DNA from: Dorea sp. D27
Lineage (GTDB): Bacteria; Bacillota; Clostridia; Lachnospirales; Lachnospiraceae
DNA: 64,000 nucleotides
Assembly (NCBI RefSeq): GCF_001185345.1
Contig: NZ_KQ236745.1
Coordinates: forward strand, 22,655-86,654
Reading direction: 5' to 3'
In this document: positions 51,724 to 61,319 of the stretch, in pieces
Layout: every line of letters starts with the position of its first letter
Numbering within the stretch: position 1 is the stretch's first letter
Position numbers and translations under genes: made by a program
Notes under the pieces: model-generated
Databases searched by the model: none
What the model was told of the DNA's origin: nothing
What the model saw: only the letters and a program-made list of their open reading frames with translations

Positions 51724-52779
51724 ATGAAGAGAGATGAGACGAAAAAAATACAGATTGGAAGTGTGCTTATAGGAGGAGGCAGTCCGGTGGCCATACAGTC
51801 TATGACCAATACGAGGACAGAAGACGTAAGTGCTACAGTGGAACAGATTCTGAAGCTTGAAAGCGCGGGCTGTGAGATTGTACGGTGTGCCGTGCCTACG
51901 ATGGAGGCGGCTCATGCGCTTGCACATATCAAAAGGCACATACATATACCTCTTGTGGCGGATATTCATTTTGATTACCGGCTCGCGATAGGAGCAATCG
52001 AGAACGGGGCGGACAAAATACGTATCAATCCGGGCAATATAGGAGGAAAGGACCGGGTAAGGGCGGTGACGGACAAGGCAAAAGAATACCACGTACCAAT
52101 CCGCGTCGGTGTCAACAGCGGATCCCTGGAGAAGCAGCTGCTGGAAAAGTATGGGGGAGTTACTGCACAAGGGCTTGTAGAAAGTGCCATGGATAAGGTG
52201 CATATGATCGAGCAGATGGGATACGAGGAGATTGTGGTGAGTATCAAATCATCGGATGTCATGATGTGTGTCAAAGCGCATGAACTCATAGCAGAACAAT
52301 GTCCATATCCTCTTCACGTCGGCATCACAGAATCAGGAACGCTGCTGTCCGGCAATATAAAGTCTTCCGTCGGCCTTGGAATTATCCTGAACGAAGGAAT
52401 CGGCGACACGATACGAGTATCCCTTACCGGCTCTCCGATAGAAGAGATCAAATCAGCCAGGCTGATTTTGAAGACGCTCGGCCTGAGGAAAGGTGGCATA
52501 GAAGTCGTATCGTGCCCTACGTGCGGCAGGACAAAGATTGATCTGATCGGGCTGGCCAACGAGGTGGAACATATGGTGGCGGATTTCCCGCTTGATATCA
52601 AGGTGGCTGTCATGGGCTGCGTCGTAAACGGACCCGGAGAAGCAAGGGAAGCAGACATAGGTATCGCCGGAGGAATCGGAGAAGGACTGCTCATCAAACG
52701 AGGGGAAGTTGTCAAAAAGGTGAGAGAAGAAGAGCTGCTGGAGACGCTTAGACAGGAGTTGGTGCATTGGGATGAGTAA
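51724..52779 (+). CDS. ispG: (E)-4-hydroxy-3-methylbut-2-enyl-diphosphate synthase
   Basis: A 351-residue 4Fe-4S enzyme of the MEP isoprenoid pathway, converting MEcPP to HMBPP. The N-terminal TIM-barrel part has IQSMTNTRTEDV (about 24) and DIHFDYRLA; the Fe-S domain has Cys in SCPTCGRTKID (about 262) and in MGCVVNGPGEAREADIGIAGG (about 299). GCAGGAGGTG precedes ATG 51724. polC starts inside its last codons with an 8-base overlap, so the two are coupled. The single-domain bacterial form is complete. Confidence 0.95.
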   Translation: MKRDETKKIQIGSVLIGGGSPVAIQSMTNTRTEDVSATVEQILKLESAGCEIVRCAVPTMEAAHALAHIKRHIHIPLVADIHFDYRLAIGAIENGADKIRINPGNIGGKDRVRAVTDKAKEYHVPIRVGVNSGSLEKQLLEKYGGVTAQGLVESAMDKVHMIEQMGYEEIVVSIKSSDVMMCVKAHELIAEQCPYPLHVGITESGTLLSGNIKSSVGLGIILNEGIGDTIRVSLTGSPIEEIKSARLILKTLGLRKGGIEVVSCPTCGRTKIDLIGLANEVEHMVADFPLDIKVAVMGCVVNGPGEAREADIGIAGGIGEGLLIKRGEVVKKVREEELLETLRQELVHWDE

Positions 52780-55700
52780 ATCATTTTTTGAAGTATTTCC
52801 AACATTGAAGACAGATGAAGACATGAAGATGCTGTTTTCCGGGGTCGATGTCCTCAAAGTGGCGACCAATTCGGACAGAGAGTTTATCAAAGTGCATATA
52901 CGGAGCCGCCATCTGCTCCAGAAAAGGCGTATCTATGAGATGGAGAAGATGCTGAAAGACCAGCTGTTCGGGCGAAGCAGAATCAGGACAGAGCTGGTAG
53001 AGCGTTACGAACTGTCCGGGCAGTATACGCCAGAGAACCTGATGAATGAATATGTGGACAGCATGATTCTGGAACTGAACGAGAGAAGCGTCGTGGAGCG
53101 GAGCATGCTGCAGAGCGCCAGGTACTCTTTTGAAGATGGCAATATACTCTGTCTGGAACTGACGGATACGATTGTTGCCAAAGGAAAGAAGGAATCGCTC
53201 ACCTCCTACCTTGAGAATGTGTTCTGCGAAAGGTTCGGGCTTAAAGTGGAGGTCCGCGTCGTGTATGGAGAGGCGAAAGACAGCAAGCTGAAATACAATG
53301 AGGCGAAGATCCGCCAGGAAGTGGAAGCAATCCTTGAACGTACGGCTGCCGTGCACCAGGAGAAAGCGGAACAGAAGAAGGAAGCAGAAGAAAAGAAAGA
53401 AGCTCCTCCAAAGCCGGGCAGGCAGGAAAAGAGGGACAAGTATTCTTTTGGAAGCTATAAGAAGCCGTCCGACGACCCAAGCCTTATCTGGGGAAGGAAT
53501 TTCGACGATGAGACGATTGAGCTGGAACAGGTCATAGGGGAGATGGGCGAGATTACCGTCCGCGGCAAGGTCATAAGCTTTGATACGAGAGAAATCCGTA
53601 ATGAGAAGACGATCGTCATGTACGCCGTCACTGACTTCACAGATACGATTACCGTTAAGATGTTTGTCAGAAACGAACAGCTGGCGGACATACTGGCAGA
53701 TATCAAAAAGGGAGCGTTTCTGAAGATAAAGGGAGTCACTACGATTGACAAGTTTGACGGAGAGCTTACGATAGGTTCTGTAACGGGAATCAAGAAAATC
53801 GCAGACTTTACAGAGTCGAGAAAGGACACAGCCCCGGAGAAGAGGGTGGAGCTTCACTGCCATTCAAAGATGAGTGATATGGACGGCGTGACAGAAGTGA
53901 AAGATCTCGTAAAAAGGGCGCATGACTGGGGGCATAAAGCGATCGCCGTCACCGACCACGGCGTGGTGCAGGCATTCCCGGATGCAAACCATTATATTGA
54001 GACGCTGGACAAAGAGGATCCGTTTAAGGTCATATACGGGGTGGAAGGATATCTTGTGGACGACCTGACGGATGTTGCGGTGAATGAAAAGGGGCAGACG
54101 CTAGATGATACGTTCGTCGTATTTGACCTCGAGACGACAGGATTCAGTTCTATCAAAGATAAGATTATCGAAATCGGCGCAGTGAAGGTAGAGGGGGGCA
54201 GGATTACAGAGAAGTTCAGCACTTTTGTGAATCCGAAGGTGCCGATTCCATTCCGTATCACACAGCTGACGAGCATCACGGACCAGATGGTCATGGATGC
54301 GCCCACGATTGAGACGGCGCTGCCGGAGTTCCTGGAGTTTGTCGGGGATGCGGCCCTCGTAGCGCACAACGCAGGATTTGATGTGGGATTTATAGACCAG
54401 AACTGCCGATATATGGATAGGATACCGGACTTTACATCGGTAGACACGGTAGCCATGGCCAGGATATTGCTGCCCACGCTGTCCAAATTCAAGCTGAACG
54501 TCGTTGCCAAGGCGCTGAATATCTCGCTTGAGAACCATCACCGGGCCGTGGACGACGCGGGTGCCACGGCGGAGATATTCGTCCGGTTCGTCGATATGCT
54601 GAAAGAGAGGGATATCCATACGCTTGGGAAGCTGAATCAGTTCGGATCTTCGAATGCCAACGCGATAAAAAAGCTTCCGTCGTTCCATGTCATCATACTG
54701 GCTAAGAATGAGATTGGCAGAGTGAACCTGTATACGCTCATATCCAAGTCCCACCTGGATTATTTCGGACGGCAGCCAAGGATACCCAAGAGCGAACTGT
54801 CCAAATACAGAGAGGGGCTCATAGTAGGCAGCGCCTGCGAGGCGGGAGAGCTGTATCAGGCGCTTCTGGACGACAAGTCACAGGAGCGGATTGCCCGTAT
54901 CGTCAACTTCTATGACTATCTGGAGATTCAGCCGCTCGGCAATAATAAATTTATGATTGCCAGCGAGCGGATTTCAAAGATACGATCAGAGGATGACCTG
55001 AAGAACATGAACCGGACGATTGTCAAGCTGGGAGAGAAGTTCGGCAAGCCTGTCGTGGCTACGTGCGATGTTCATTTCATGGATCCGGAAGATGAGGTAT
55101 ACAGGCGGATCATCATGGCCGGCAAGGGGTTCACAGATGCAGATGAGCAGGCGCCGCTGTATCTGCGCACGACGGATGAGATGCTGGCTGAATTCGAATA
55201 CCTTGGTTCTGCAAAAGCACGGGAGGTCGTGATTGACAATCCGAATAAGATTGCTGATTCTGTGGAGAAGATATCTCCTGTCCGTCCCGACAAATGCCCA
55301 CCTGTCATTCCGGATTCCGACCAGATGCTGAGGGATATCTGTTACAACAAGGCCCGTTCCATGTATGGGGATGACCTTCCCGAAGTCGTTACGGAGCGGC
55401 TGGAGCGGGAACTGAACTCGATTATATCCAATGGCTTTGCCGTGATGTATATCATAGCCCAGAAGCTCGTGTGGAAGTCCAATGAGGACGGATATCTCGT
55501 GGGGTCGCGTGGTTCAGTTGGATCTTCCTTTGTCGCGACGATGGCGGGCATAACGGAAGTCAATCCGCTCAGTCCGCACTACTACTGCAAAAGCTGCCAT
55601 TACAGCGATTTTGATTCGGAAGAAGTAAGGGCATATGCAGGGGGATGCGGCTGGGATATGCCGGATAAAATGTGTCCCGTGTGCGGAGAGAAGCTCGTAA

Positions 55701-57235
55701 AGGACGGCTTTGATATTCCGTTTGAGACGTTCCTCGGTTTCAAGGGTAACAAGGAACCGGATATTGACTTGAACTTTTCCGGCGATTACCAGAGCAACGC
55801 GCACAAATATACAGAAGTCATATTCGGAGACGGGCAGACGTTCCGTGCAGGTACCATTGGCACACTTGCCGATAAGACAGCCTTTGGCTATGTTAAAAAT
55901 TACTTTGAAGAGCGGGAACAGAGGAAGCGGAACTGCGAGATTGACAGGATCGTACAGGGCTGCACCGGAATTCGGCGCAGCACAGGCCAGCATCCGGGCG
56001 GCATCATCGTACTCCCGCTCGGTGAGGATATCAATTCTTTTACGCCGGTACAGCACCCTGCGAATGATATGACAACAGATATTGTCACGACACATTTTGA
56101 TTACCATTCCATTGACCACAACCTGTTGAAGCTCGATATCCTCGGGCATGATGATCCGACTATGATCAAGACGCTGGAAGAGTTCATAAGCTCACCGGCG
56201 ATGGAGAACGAATACAACGAGACGGACAACCGTTTTGACGCGACGAAGATTCCGCTGGACGACCAAGGCGTCATGTCACTGTTCCACGACACGTCGGCGC
56301 TCGGAATCAAGCCGGACGACATTGGGGGGTGTCCGGTAGGATGTCTCGGCATCCCGGAATTCGGTACAGAATTTGTCGTCCAGATGGTCGTGGACACGAA
56401 GCCGCAGACGCTGTCGGACTTGATTCGTATATCCGGCCTGTCCCACGGGACGGACGTGTGGCTCAACAATGCCCAGGAACTGATCAAGAGCGGCAAGGCG
56501 ACCATCTCTACCGCTATCTGTACCCGTGACGATATTATGACTTATCTGATCAATAAAGGGATGGACAGTGAACTTTCTTTTACAATCATGGAAAAAGTCC
56601 GGAAAGGGAAAGGGCTTACGCCGGAATTTGAAAAGGCGATGAAGGAGGCGGACGTTCCAGACTGGTATATCTGGTCGTGCAAACAGATCAAGTATATGTT
56701 TCCAAAGGCCCATGCCGCGGCGTATGTTATGATGGCCTACCGCATCGCCTACTGTAAGATCAATTATCCGCTTGCGTATTACGGCGCTTATTTTGGGATC
56801 CGGGCAGATGCGTTTTCCTATGAATTGATGTGCCAGGGAAAGGAAAAGCTGAACTATTATATCAATGATTATAAACGCCGGTCTGATTCGCTCAGCAAGA
56901 AGGAGCAGGATACGATGAAGGATATGAGGATCGTACAGGAGATGTACGCGAGGGGCTATGAGTTCATGCCGCTTGATATCTACAGGGCGAAGGCCTCCAA
57001 GTTCCAGATTATCGACGGAAAGCTTATGCCGCCCCTCTCCAGTATAGACGGCATGGGTGACAAGGCGGCCGAGGCAGTGGAGGAAGCAGCGAAGGACGGA
57101 CCGTACCTATCCAGGGATGATTTCAGACAGCGCACGAAGGCCAGCAAGACGGTCATCGACTACATGGCGGATATGGGACTGTTCGGAGATATTCCGGAGT
57201 CCAACCAGCTGTCCTTGTTCGACCTTAGCATGTAA
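52772..57235 (+). CDS. polC: DNA polymerase III PolC-type alpha subunit
   Basis: A 1487-residue Gram-positive replicative polymerase. Order: N-terminal domains about 1-230, OB fold (ITVRGKVISFDTREIRNEK, about 262), PHP domain HCHSKMSDMDG (about 364) interrupted by the proofreading exonuclease FVVFDLETTGFSSIKDKIIEIG (about 448), the PHP remainder, a zinc finger (CKSCHYSDF and CPVCGEK, about 940-975), then the polymerase palm with the catalytic Asp pair EPDIDLNFSGDYQ (about 992), fingers, and C-terminal HhH (GMGDKAAEAVEEA, about 1427). The length matches the family. A charged low-complexity insert lies near 190-225. Confidence 0.97.
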   Translation: MSKSFFEVFPTLKTDEDMKMLFSGVDVLKVATNSDREFIKVHIRSRHLLQKRRIYEMEKMLKDQLFGRSRIRTELVERYELSGQYTPENLMNEYVDSMILELNERSVVERSMLQSARYSFEDGNILCLELTDTIVAKGKKESLTSYLENVFCERFGLKVEVRVVYGEAKDSKLKYNEAKIRQEVEAILERTAAVHQEKAEQKKEAEEKKEAPPKPGRQEKRDKYSFGSYKKPSDDPSLIWGRNFDDETIELEQVIGEMGEITVRGKVISFDTREIRNEKTIVMYAVTDFTDTITVKMFVRNEQLADILADIKKGAFLKIKGVTTIDKFDGELTIGSVTGIKKIADFTESRKDTAPEKRVELHCHSKMSDMDGVTEVKDLVKRAHDWGHKAIAVTDHGVVQAFPDANHYIETLDKEDPFKVIYGVEGYLVDDLTDVAVNEKGQTLDDTFVVFDLETTGFSSIKDKIIEIGAVKVEGGRITEKFSTFVNPKVPIPFRITQLTSITDQMVMDAPTIETALPEFLEFVGDAALVAHNAGFDVGFIDQNCRYMDRIPDFTSVDTVAMARILLPTLSKFKLNVVAKALNISLENHHRAVDDAGATAEIFVRFVDMLKERDIHTLGKLNQFGSSNANAIKKLPSFHVIILAKNEIGRVNLYTLISKSHLDYFGRQPRIPKSELSKYREGLIVGSACEAGELYQALLDDKSQERIARIVNFYDYLEIQPLGNNKFMIASERISKIRSEDDLKNMNRTIVKLGEKFGKPVVATCDVHFMDPEDEVYRRIIMAGKGFTDADEQAPLYLRTTDEMLAEFEYLGSAKAREVVIDNPNKIADSVEKISPVRPDKCPPVIPDSDQMLRDICYNKARSMYGDDLPEVVTERLERELNSIISNGFAVMYIIAQKLVWKSNEDGYLVGSRGSVGSSFVATMAGITEVNPLSPHYYCKSCHYSDFDSEEVRAYAGGCGWDMPDKMCPVCGEKLVKDGFDIPFETFLGFKGNKEPDIDLNFSGDYQSNAHKYTEVIFGDGQTFRAGTIGTLADKTAFGYVKNYFEEREQRKRNCEIDRIVQGCTGIRRSTGQHPGGIIVLPLGEDINSFTPVQHPANDMTTDIVTTHFDYHSIDHNLLKLDILGHDDPTMIKTLEEFISSPAMENEYNETDNRFDATKIPLDDQGVMSLFHDTSALGIKPDDIGGCPVGCLGIPEFGTEFVVQMVVDTKPQTLSDLIRISGLSHGTDVWLNNAQELIKSGKATISTAICTRDDIMTYLINKGMDSELSFTIMEKVRKGKGLTPEFEKAMKEADVPDWYIWSCKQIKYMFPKAHAAAYVMMAYRIAYCKINYPLAYYGAYFGIRADAFSYELMCQGKEKLNYYINDYKRRSDSLSKKEQDTMKDMRIVQEMYARGYEFMPLDIYRAKASKFQIIDGKLMPPLSSIDGMGDKAAEAVEEAAKDGPYLSRDDFRQRTKASKTVIDYMADMGLFGDIPESNQLSLFDLSM

Positions 57236-57252
57236 AGGTGGTATGGTATCAG

Positions 57253-58119
57253 ATGTGTGGAAAAAACAGATATAAAGGAATCTTATATATTGTACTTTCG
57301 GCGTTCTGCTTTGCGCTCATGAACATGTTCGTACGTCTCTCCGGAGACTTGCCTTCTGTACAAAAGAGCTTCTTCCGCAACCTGGTGGCCTTTTTCTTTG
57401 CCTTTGCCATCCTAAGGCGGGATGCCATTCCGATGAAATGCAAATCGGGGAACTTTAAGCTGCTGCTGCTTCGTTCACTGTTCGGTACGGTCGGCATACT
57501 CTGCAACTTTTATGCGGTAGACCATCTTGTTCTGGCCGACGCATCGATGCTGAATAAGATGTCTCCGTTTTTTGTCGTCATCTTCAGCTTTTTTATTCTG
57601 AAGGAGAGAGTGGCAGTAGTGCAGGCACTTCTAGTGGCGGGCGCATTTGCAGGCAGCCTGTTCGTTATCAGGCCGACATTTTCCAACATGGACCTGCTTC
57701 CGTCTCTGATTGGTCTGGCAGGCGGCCTCGGGGCAGGAGCGGCATATACGTTCGTGCGGAAGCTGAGCCTCAGGGGAGAGAAGGGGCCGCTCATCGTATG
57801 CTTCTTCTCCGCGTTTTCCTGCCTGGTGACACTTCCGTTCCTCCTGTTCGACTTTCATCCGATGGGATGGATGCAGGTACTGATGCTCCTGCTCGCAGGC
57901 CTTGCCGCCGCGGGCGGACAGTTTGGAATCACTGCGGCGTACAGCCATGCACCGGCGCGGGAGATATCGGTGTACGACTATTCACAGATTATATTTTCGG
58001 CCCTGCTCGGATTCTTCGTCTTCGGCCAGATACCGGACATCTTAAGCTGGCTTGGCTATCTCATTATCTGTGCTATGGCAGTTCTCATGTTCTTCTATAA
58101 TTTGAGAAGAGAAAAGTAA
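57253..58119 (+). CDS. EamA-family DMT transporter
   Basis: A 288-residue membrane protein with ten predicted helices in two EamA repeats (about 10-140 and 155-285). SVQKSFFRNLVAFFFAF and ADASMLNKMSPFFVVIFSFFILKER are typical of RarD/SAM-transporter-like members. The start chosen is ATG 57253 (AAAGGTGG upstream); GTG 57238 is in frame. It begins 17 bases after polC, so it may be in the same transcript. The substrate, a small metabolite, is unknown. Confidence 0.85.
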   Translation: MCGKNRYKGILYIVLSAFCFALMNMFVRLSGDLPSVQKSFFRNLVAFFFAFAILRRDAIPMKCKSGNFKLLLLRSLFGTVGILCNFYAVDHLVLADASMLNKMSPFFVVIFSFFILKERVAVVQALLVAGAFAGSLFVIRPTFSNMDLLPSLIGLAGGLGAGAAYTFVRKLSLRGEKGPLIVCFFSAFSCLVTLPFLLFDFHPMGWMQVLMLLLAGLAAAGGQFGITAAYSHAPAREISVYDYSQIIFSALLGFFVFGQIPDILSWLGYLIICAMAVLMFFYNLRREK

Positions 58120-58174
58120 CAAAAGCAGGCAGCTTCTTATACTTTATACTAAAGGATTAAAGGAAGTGTAGAAT

Positions 58175-58657
58175 ATGAAGTTAAGATGCTGCAATGGCAA
58201 CAAACCGCCGGTCTGTCCTCCGGCACCGGAAGAGAGGCCGGATTTTTTTGCGCAGTTCGGTGTGACCAGCAGTCCTGCATCAGGGAGCAGCCTTCCGCTT
58301 ATACAGCTTTTTAACGTGGGAGAGGGGATACGCCTTGAGGGGGACTCGGATATTATGCTCGAACCGGGCTGGCTTTATCTTGTAGATTATATATTTCTGG
58401 CAACGCCGGAACCGAACGGATATATGCAGATAGTTCCAAGGATAAACGGGAGCTTAAGGGGACTGTATTCCTTCTTTGCGCCGACAGGGACGGAGCGTAA
58501 TGCTTCCGCGTCCGGCAGCTTCACGACAAATGAGGCAGCTGTCTCGGAGGCAAGGCTGTCATTCCATCTGACGTATCCGTCTACCACACGGAACATAGAC
58601 ATATCGGGCGCTGTATCGATAACACCGCTGGTCCGGATAAGAAACAGCGGGAGCTGA
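58175..58657 (+). CDS. possible spore-surface protein with TNF-like beta domain
   Basis: A 160-residue protein. A Cys/Pro-rich head (LRCCNGNKPPVCPPAP, about 2-17) leads into a beta-rich domain of about 120 residues (SLPLIQLFNVGEGIRLEGDSDIMLEPGWLYLVDY onward) resembling the C-terminal TNF/C1q-like domains of exosporium proteins such as BclA, but with no collagen repeats. No signal peptide or membrane helix is seen. The low charge and Ser/Thr content also fit a surface protein. AAAGGAAG precedes ATG 58175. The family call is from general pattern only. Confidence 0.55.
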   Translation: MKLRCCNGNKPPVCPPAPEERPDFFAQFGVTSSPASGSSLPLIQLFNVGEGIRLEGDSDIMLEPGWLYLVDYIFLATPEPNGYMQIVPRINGSLRGLYSFFAPTGTERNASASGSFTTNEAAVSEARLSFHLTYPSTTRNIDISGAVSITPLVRIRNSGS

Positions 58658-58658
58658 C

Positions 58659-58687
58659 TTGACTTTTACGGATAAGTGAGCTATGCT
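58659..58687 (+). promoter_or_regulatory. promoter of the mgtE leader transcript
   Basis: TTGACT (58659-58664), a 17-base spacer and TATGCT (58682-58687). It implies a 5' leader of about 250 bases before mgtE, containing a small ORF and a terminator. Confidence 0.6.
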
Positions 58688-58734
58688 GATTAAAGTCACG
58701 AAAGAATATTAAAAAGAAAGGGAGGCGAACCTAC

Positions 58735-58827
58735 ATGGATGGTCATTCGGGACGAAGTTGTAACTTGAAGATGACAACCGGATATGGCATGTACGTGGAG
58801 TCTGCCCTTTTTGAATCGTTCTTTTGA
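58735..58827 (+). CDS. candidate leader peptide upstream of mgtE
   Basis: A 30-codon ORF with a good ribosome site (GGGAGG, eight bases before ATG 58735). It starts MDGHSGRSCNLK and ends SALFESFF. It lies between the leader promoter and a strong terminator, 55 bases ahead of that hairpin. Small upstream ORFs sensing Mg2+ or translation are known before mgtA-type genes in enteric bacteria; here only the layout suggests such a role. It could instead be an unstructured stretch of a longer regulatory RNA. Confidence 0.45.
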   Translation: MDGHSGRSCNLKMTTGYGMYVESALFESFF

Positions 58828-58881
58828 AAAAAGTACGTCTTTTGTTCGAACAGATTTATAATAGAGCCAGACTTTACTTTG

Positions 58882-58919
58882 TGCTGTCTGTCCGGTACCA
58901 GGGCGGACAGCATTTTTCT
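58882..58919 (+). terminator. attenuator-like terminator before mgtE
   Basis: TGCTGTCTGTCC (58882-58893), loop GGTACCA, GGGCGGACAGCA (58901-58912), then TTTTTCTG. Twelve base pairs with two G-U pairs. It ends 23 bases before the mgtE start. Confidence 0.85.
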
Positions 58920-58941
58920 GTCCGGGACAAGGAGGCGCAAG

Positions 58942-60273
58942 ATGATAAGAAACACGCTGAGAGATTTACTGTTTGCAAAGAAGTATAAAGAAATCCACAA
59001 CATGCTGGAAGAATATAATCCGGTCGACCTGGCAGAACTTCTTATGGAGCTGGATGATTCGGAGCTGGCGGCCATATTCCGCATGATAGACAAGGAGAAG
59101 GCCGCGGAGGTATTTTCCTATATGGAGGATGATCAGAGACAGACGCTGCTTAAAGGCTTCACGAGCCAGGAGATTTCGTATATTCTGGATACGATGTACA
59201 CGGATGATGCAGTGGATTTCCTGGAAGATATGCCTGCCAACGTTGTAACGAAGCTTCTGGAACACGTAAGCGGGGAGACACGGGCCGATATCAACCGGCT
59301 GCTGAAGTATCCGGAAGACAGTGCAGGAAGCATCATGACGGTAGAGTATGTGGAGCTGTCTCCAGAGATGACAGTCGGCCAGGCGCTTGCAAAGATCCGC
59401 CGGGTCGGAATCGAGAGCGAGACGGTATACACGTGCTACGTGGTAGAGCGCAAGAAGCTTGTCGGCATCGTGACGGCCAAAGCACTCATGACAAATGCAG
59501 AGACAGTCCAAATTGCGGATCTGATGCAGGATAACTTTATCTCCGTGCGGACGACCGACGATCAGGAAGATGCAGCGAAGCTGTTCCGCAAATATGGCCT
59601 CATAGCCATACCGGTTCTGGACCTTGAGGAACGTCTTGTCGGTATCGTGACGTTTGACGACGCCATCGGAGTCCTTACGGACGAGACGACAGAAGATATG
59701 CACAAGATGGCGGCAATGGCGGCAAATGAAGAATCCTATCTAAAGACAGGAGTGTTCCGGCATGCCAGGAACCGCATCGGCTGGTTATTATTCCTGATGT
59801 TCTCGGCTACTATAACAGGCACTATCATCACCCGGTATGAAGCGGCAATCGCTGCCGTTCCGCTTCTCGTATCATTTATACCGATGCTTACCGATACAGG
59901 CGGCAACTGTGGTTCACAGAGCTCTACGCTCGTCATCCGGGGCCTGGCAGTTGACGAACTGCACTTTAAAGACCTGTTTACCGTCGTATGGAAGGAATTC
60001 CGGGTATCGCTCGTAGTGGGGACAGTGCTGGCGGCGGCCAACGGTATCCGAATCTACGTCATGCACCGGGATCTGGGACTGGCGGCAGTGATAGGCATCT
60101 CTCTTATCGGCACGATTATCGTGGCGAAGATGGTGGGCTGCATGCTGCCAATCTTCGCGAAACAGCTCAGGCTGGATCCGGCGATTATGGCGGCACCGCT
60201 CATCACGACGATAGTAGATACATGCTCCATCATCATCTTCTTCAAGATTGCGACAATGGTATTCCATCTGTAA
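58942..60273 (+). CDS. mgtE: magnesium transporter MgtE
   Basis: A 443-residue Mg2+ channel/transporter. The N-terminal MgtE_N helical domain (about 20-120: LAELLMELDDSELAAIFRM), two CBS domains (about 125-245), a connecting helix and five transmembrane helices from about 285 (RIGWLLFLMFSATITGTII), with PMLTDTGGNCGSQSSTLVIRGLA (about 317) and the C-terminal AAPLITTIVDTCSIIIFF. The Mg-sensing CBS residues gate the pore. AAGGAGG precedes ATG 58942. A leader with a small ORF and an intrinsic terminator precedes it. Confidence 0.94.
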   Translation: MIRNTLRDLLFAKKYKEIHNMLEEYNPVDLAELLMELDDSELAAIFRMIDKEKAAEVFSYMEDDQRQTLLKGFTSQEISYILDTMYTDDAVDFLEDMPANVVTKLLEHVSGETRADINRLLKYPEDSAGSIMTVEYVELSPEMTVGQALAKIRRVGIESETVYTCYVVERKKLVGIVTAKALMTNAETVQIADLMQDNFISVRTTDDQEDAAKLFRKYGLIAIPVLDLEERLVGIVTFDDAIGVLTDETTEDMHKMAAMAANEESYLKTGVFRHARNRIGWLLFLMFSATITGTIITRYEAAIAAVPLLVSFIPMLTDTGGNCGSQSSTLVIRGLAVDELHFKDLFTVVWKEFRVSLVVGTVLAAANGIRIYVMHRDLGLAAVIGISLIGTIIVAKMVGCMLPIFAKQLRLDPAIMAAPLITTIVDTCSIIIFFKIATMVFHL

Positions 60274-60323
60274 GGCAGGAATCTGCCCGTGTAAAATGGG
60301 AAAATAGAAAGGCGGCTGCTTTT

Positions 60324-61232
60324 ATGAAAATAGACAGGCTGATAGGTATCTTATCTGTGCTGCTGCAGCAGGAAAAGGTGACAGCCCCGTATCTGGCGGA
60401 AAAGTTCGAAGTGTCCAGGAGGACGGTCAACAGAGACATCGAGGATCTGTGCAAGGCAGGGATACCGCTTGTCACCACGCAGGGAAGCGGGGGCGGCATA
60501 TCCATCATGGAAGGTTATAAGCTGGAGAAGACGCTTCTCACTTCTTCAGAGATGCAGGCCATACTGACAGGGCTGAAAAGCCTGGACAGCGTGGCCGGGA
60601 CGAGCAGATACAGACAGCTGATGGATAAGCTCGATGTAAGGAGCACTACACTTGCGTCCAACAGCCACATACTCATAGATCTGTCCTCCTACTACAAAAC
60701 GACACTGGCACCGAAGATAGAGAAGATACAGGACGCGATAGAAAACCGGAGATATATCGCTTTTCGCTACTATGCGCCCAAGGGGGAGAGTGTCAGGAAG
60801 ATCGAACCGTGCCTTCTCGTGTTCCAGTGGGCGTCATGGTATGTCCGCGGATACTGCCCGGACAGGAAGGATTACCGTCTGTTCAAGCTGAACCGCATGC
60901 TGGAGCTGGAAGTGCTCCCGGAGCAGTTTGCGGAGCGGGAGGCAGAGCCCTATGAGCTGCCGGCGGATTCGGCATATGACAGGCACATACCGGTAAAAGC
61001 TGTATTTGCTCCTGAAATGAGATGGAGGCTTATCGAAGAATATGGAGCGGACTGCTTTGAGGAACAGGAGGACAAAAGACTGCTGTTCCGGTTTGATTTT
61101 GCGGACGAGGAAAATATATTCAGCTGGATTTTAAGCTTTGGAGATAAAGCGGAGCTGCTGGAACCAGCTGGGCTGCGCAGCCGCCTTCATGATATCGCGG
61201 GGAAAATCTTTGAGAAATATAATGACAGATAG
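60324..61232 (+). CDS. WYL-domain transcriptional regulator
   Basis: A 302-residue regulator. The N-terminal HTH (about 1-60) has KVTAPYLAEKFEVSRRTVNRDIEDL, the DeoR-like type seen in the YafY group; the WYL domain is about 135-205 with RYIAFRYYAPKG and SWYVRGYCPDRKDYRLFKLNRM, and a C-terminal extension domain ends the chain. The WYL domain senses a ligand or nucleic acid. The start is ATG 60324; the ribosome site AAGG is weak. A long frame back to 59988 overlaps mgtE and is a shadow. Confidence 0.88.
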   Translation: MKIDRLIGILSVLLQQEKVTAPYLAEKFEVSRRTVNRDIEDLCKAGIPLVTTQGSGGGISIMEGYKLEKTLLTSSEMQAILTGLKSLDSVAGTSRYRQLMDKLDVRSTTLASNSHILIDLSSYYKTTLAPKIEKIQDAIENRRYIAFRYYAPKGESVRKIEPCLLVFQWASWYVRGYCPDRKDYRLFKLNRMLELEVLPEQFAEREAEPYELPADSAYDRHIPVKAVFAPEMRWRLIEEYGADCFEEQEDKRLLFRFDFADEENIFSWILSFGDKAELLEPAGLRSRLHDIAGKIFEKYNDR

Positions 61233-61280
61233 CAGGAACAGAGCGTAAGAGCCGGACGGCTTATATTATGGAATAATCTT

Positions 61281-61319
61281 ACTCCCATGATTTCACATTG
61301 AAATATGGGAGTTTTCTTA
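61281..61319 (+). terminator. intrinsic terminator after the WYL regulator
   Basis: ACTCCCAT (61281-61288) pairs with ATGGGAGT (61305-61312) and inner ATTTC pairs with GAAAT, followed by TTTCTTAT. It shares bases with the promoter of the next gene. Confidence 0.85.

Noticed and set aside
58690-58941. M-box riboswitch before mgtE
   Set aside because: The conserved M-box core was not recognised by eye; not excluded without a covariance search.
59988-60323. N-terminal extension of the WYL regulator
   Set aside because: The extended frame lies inside mgtE in another frame; the HTH begins naturally at ATG 60324.
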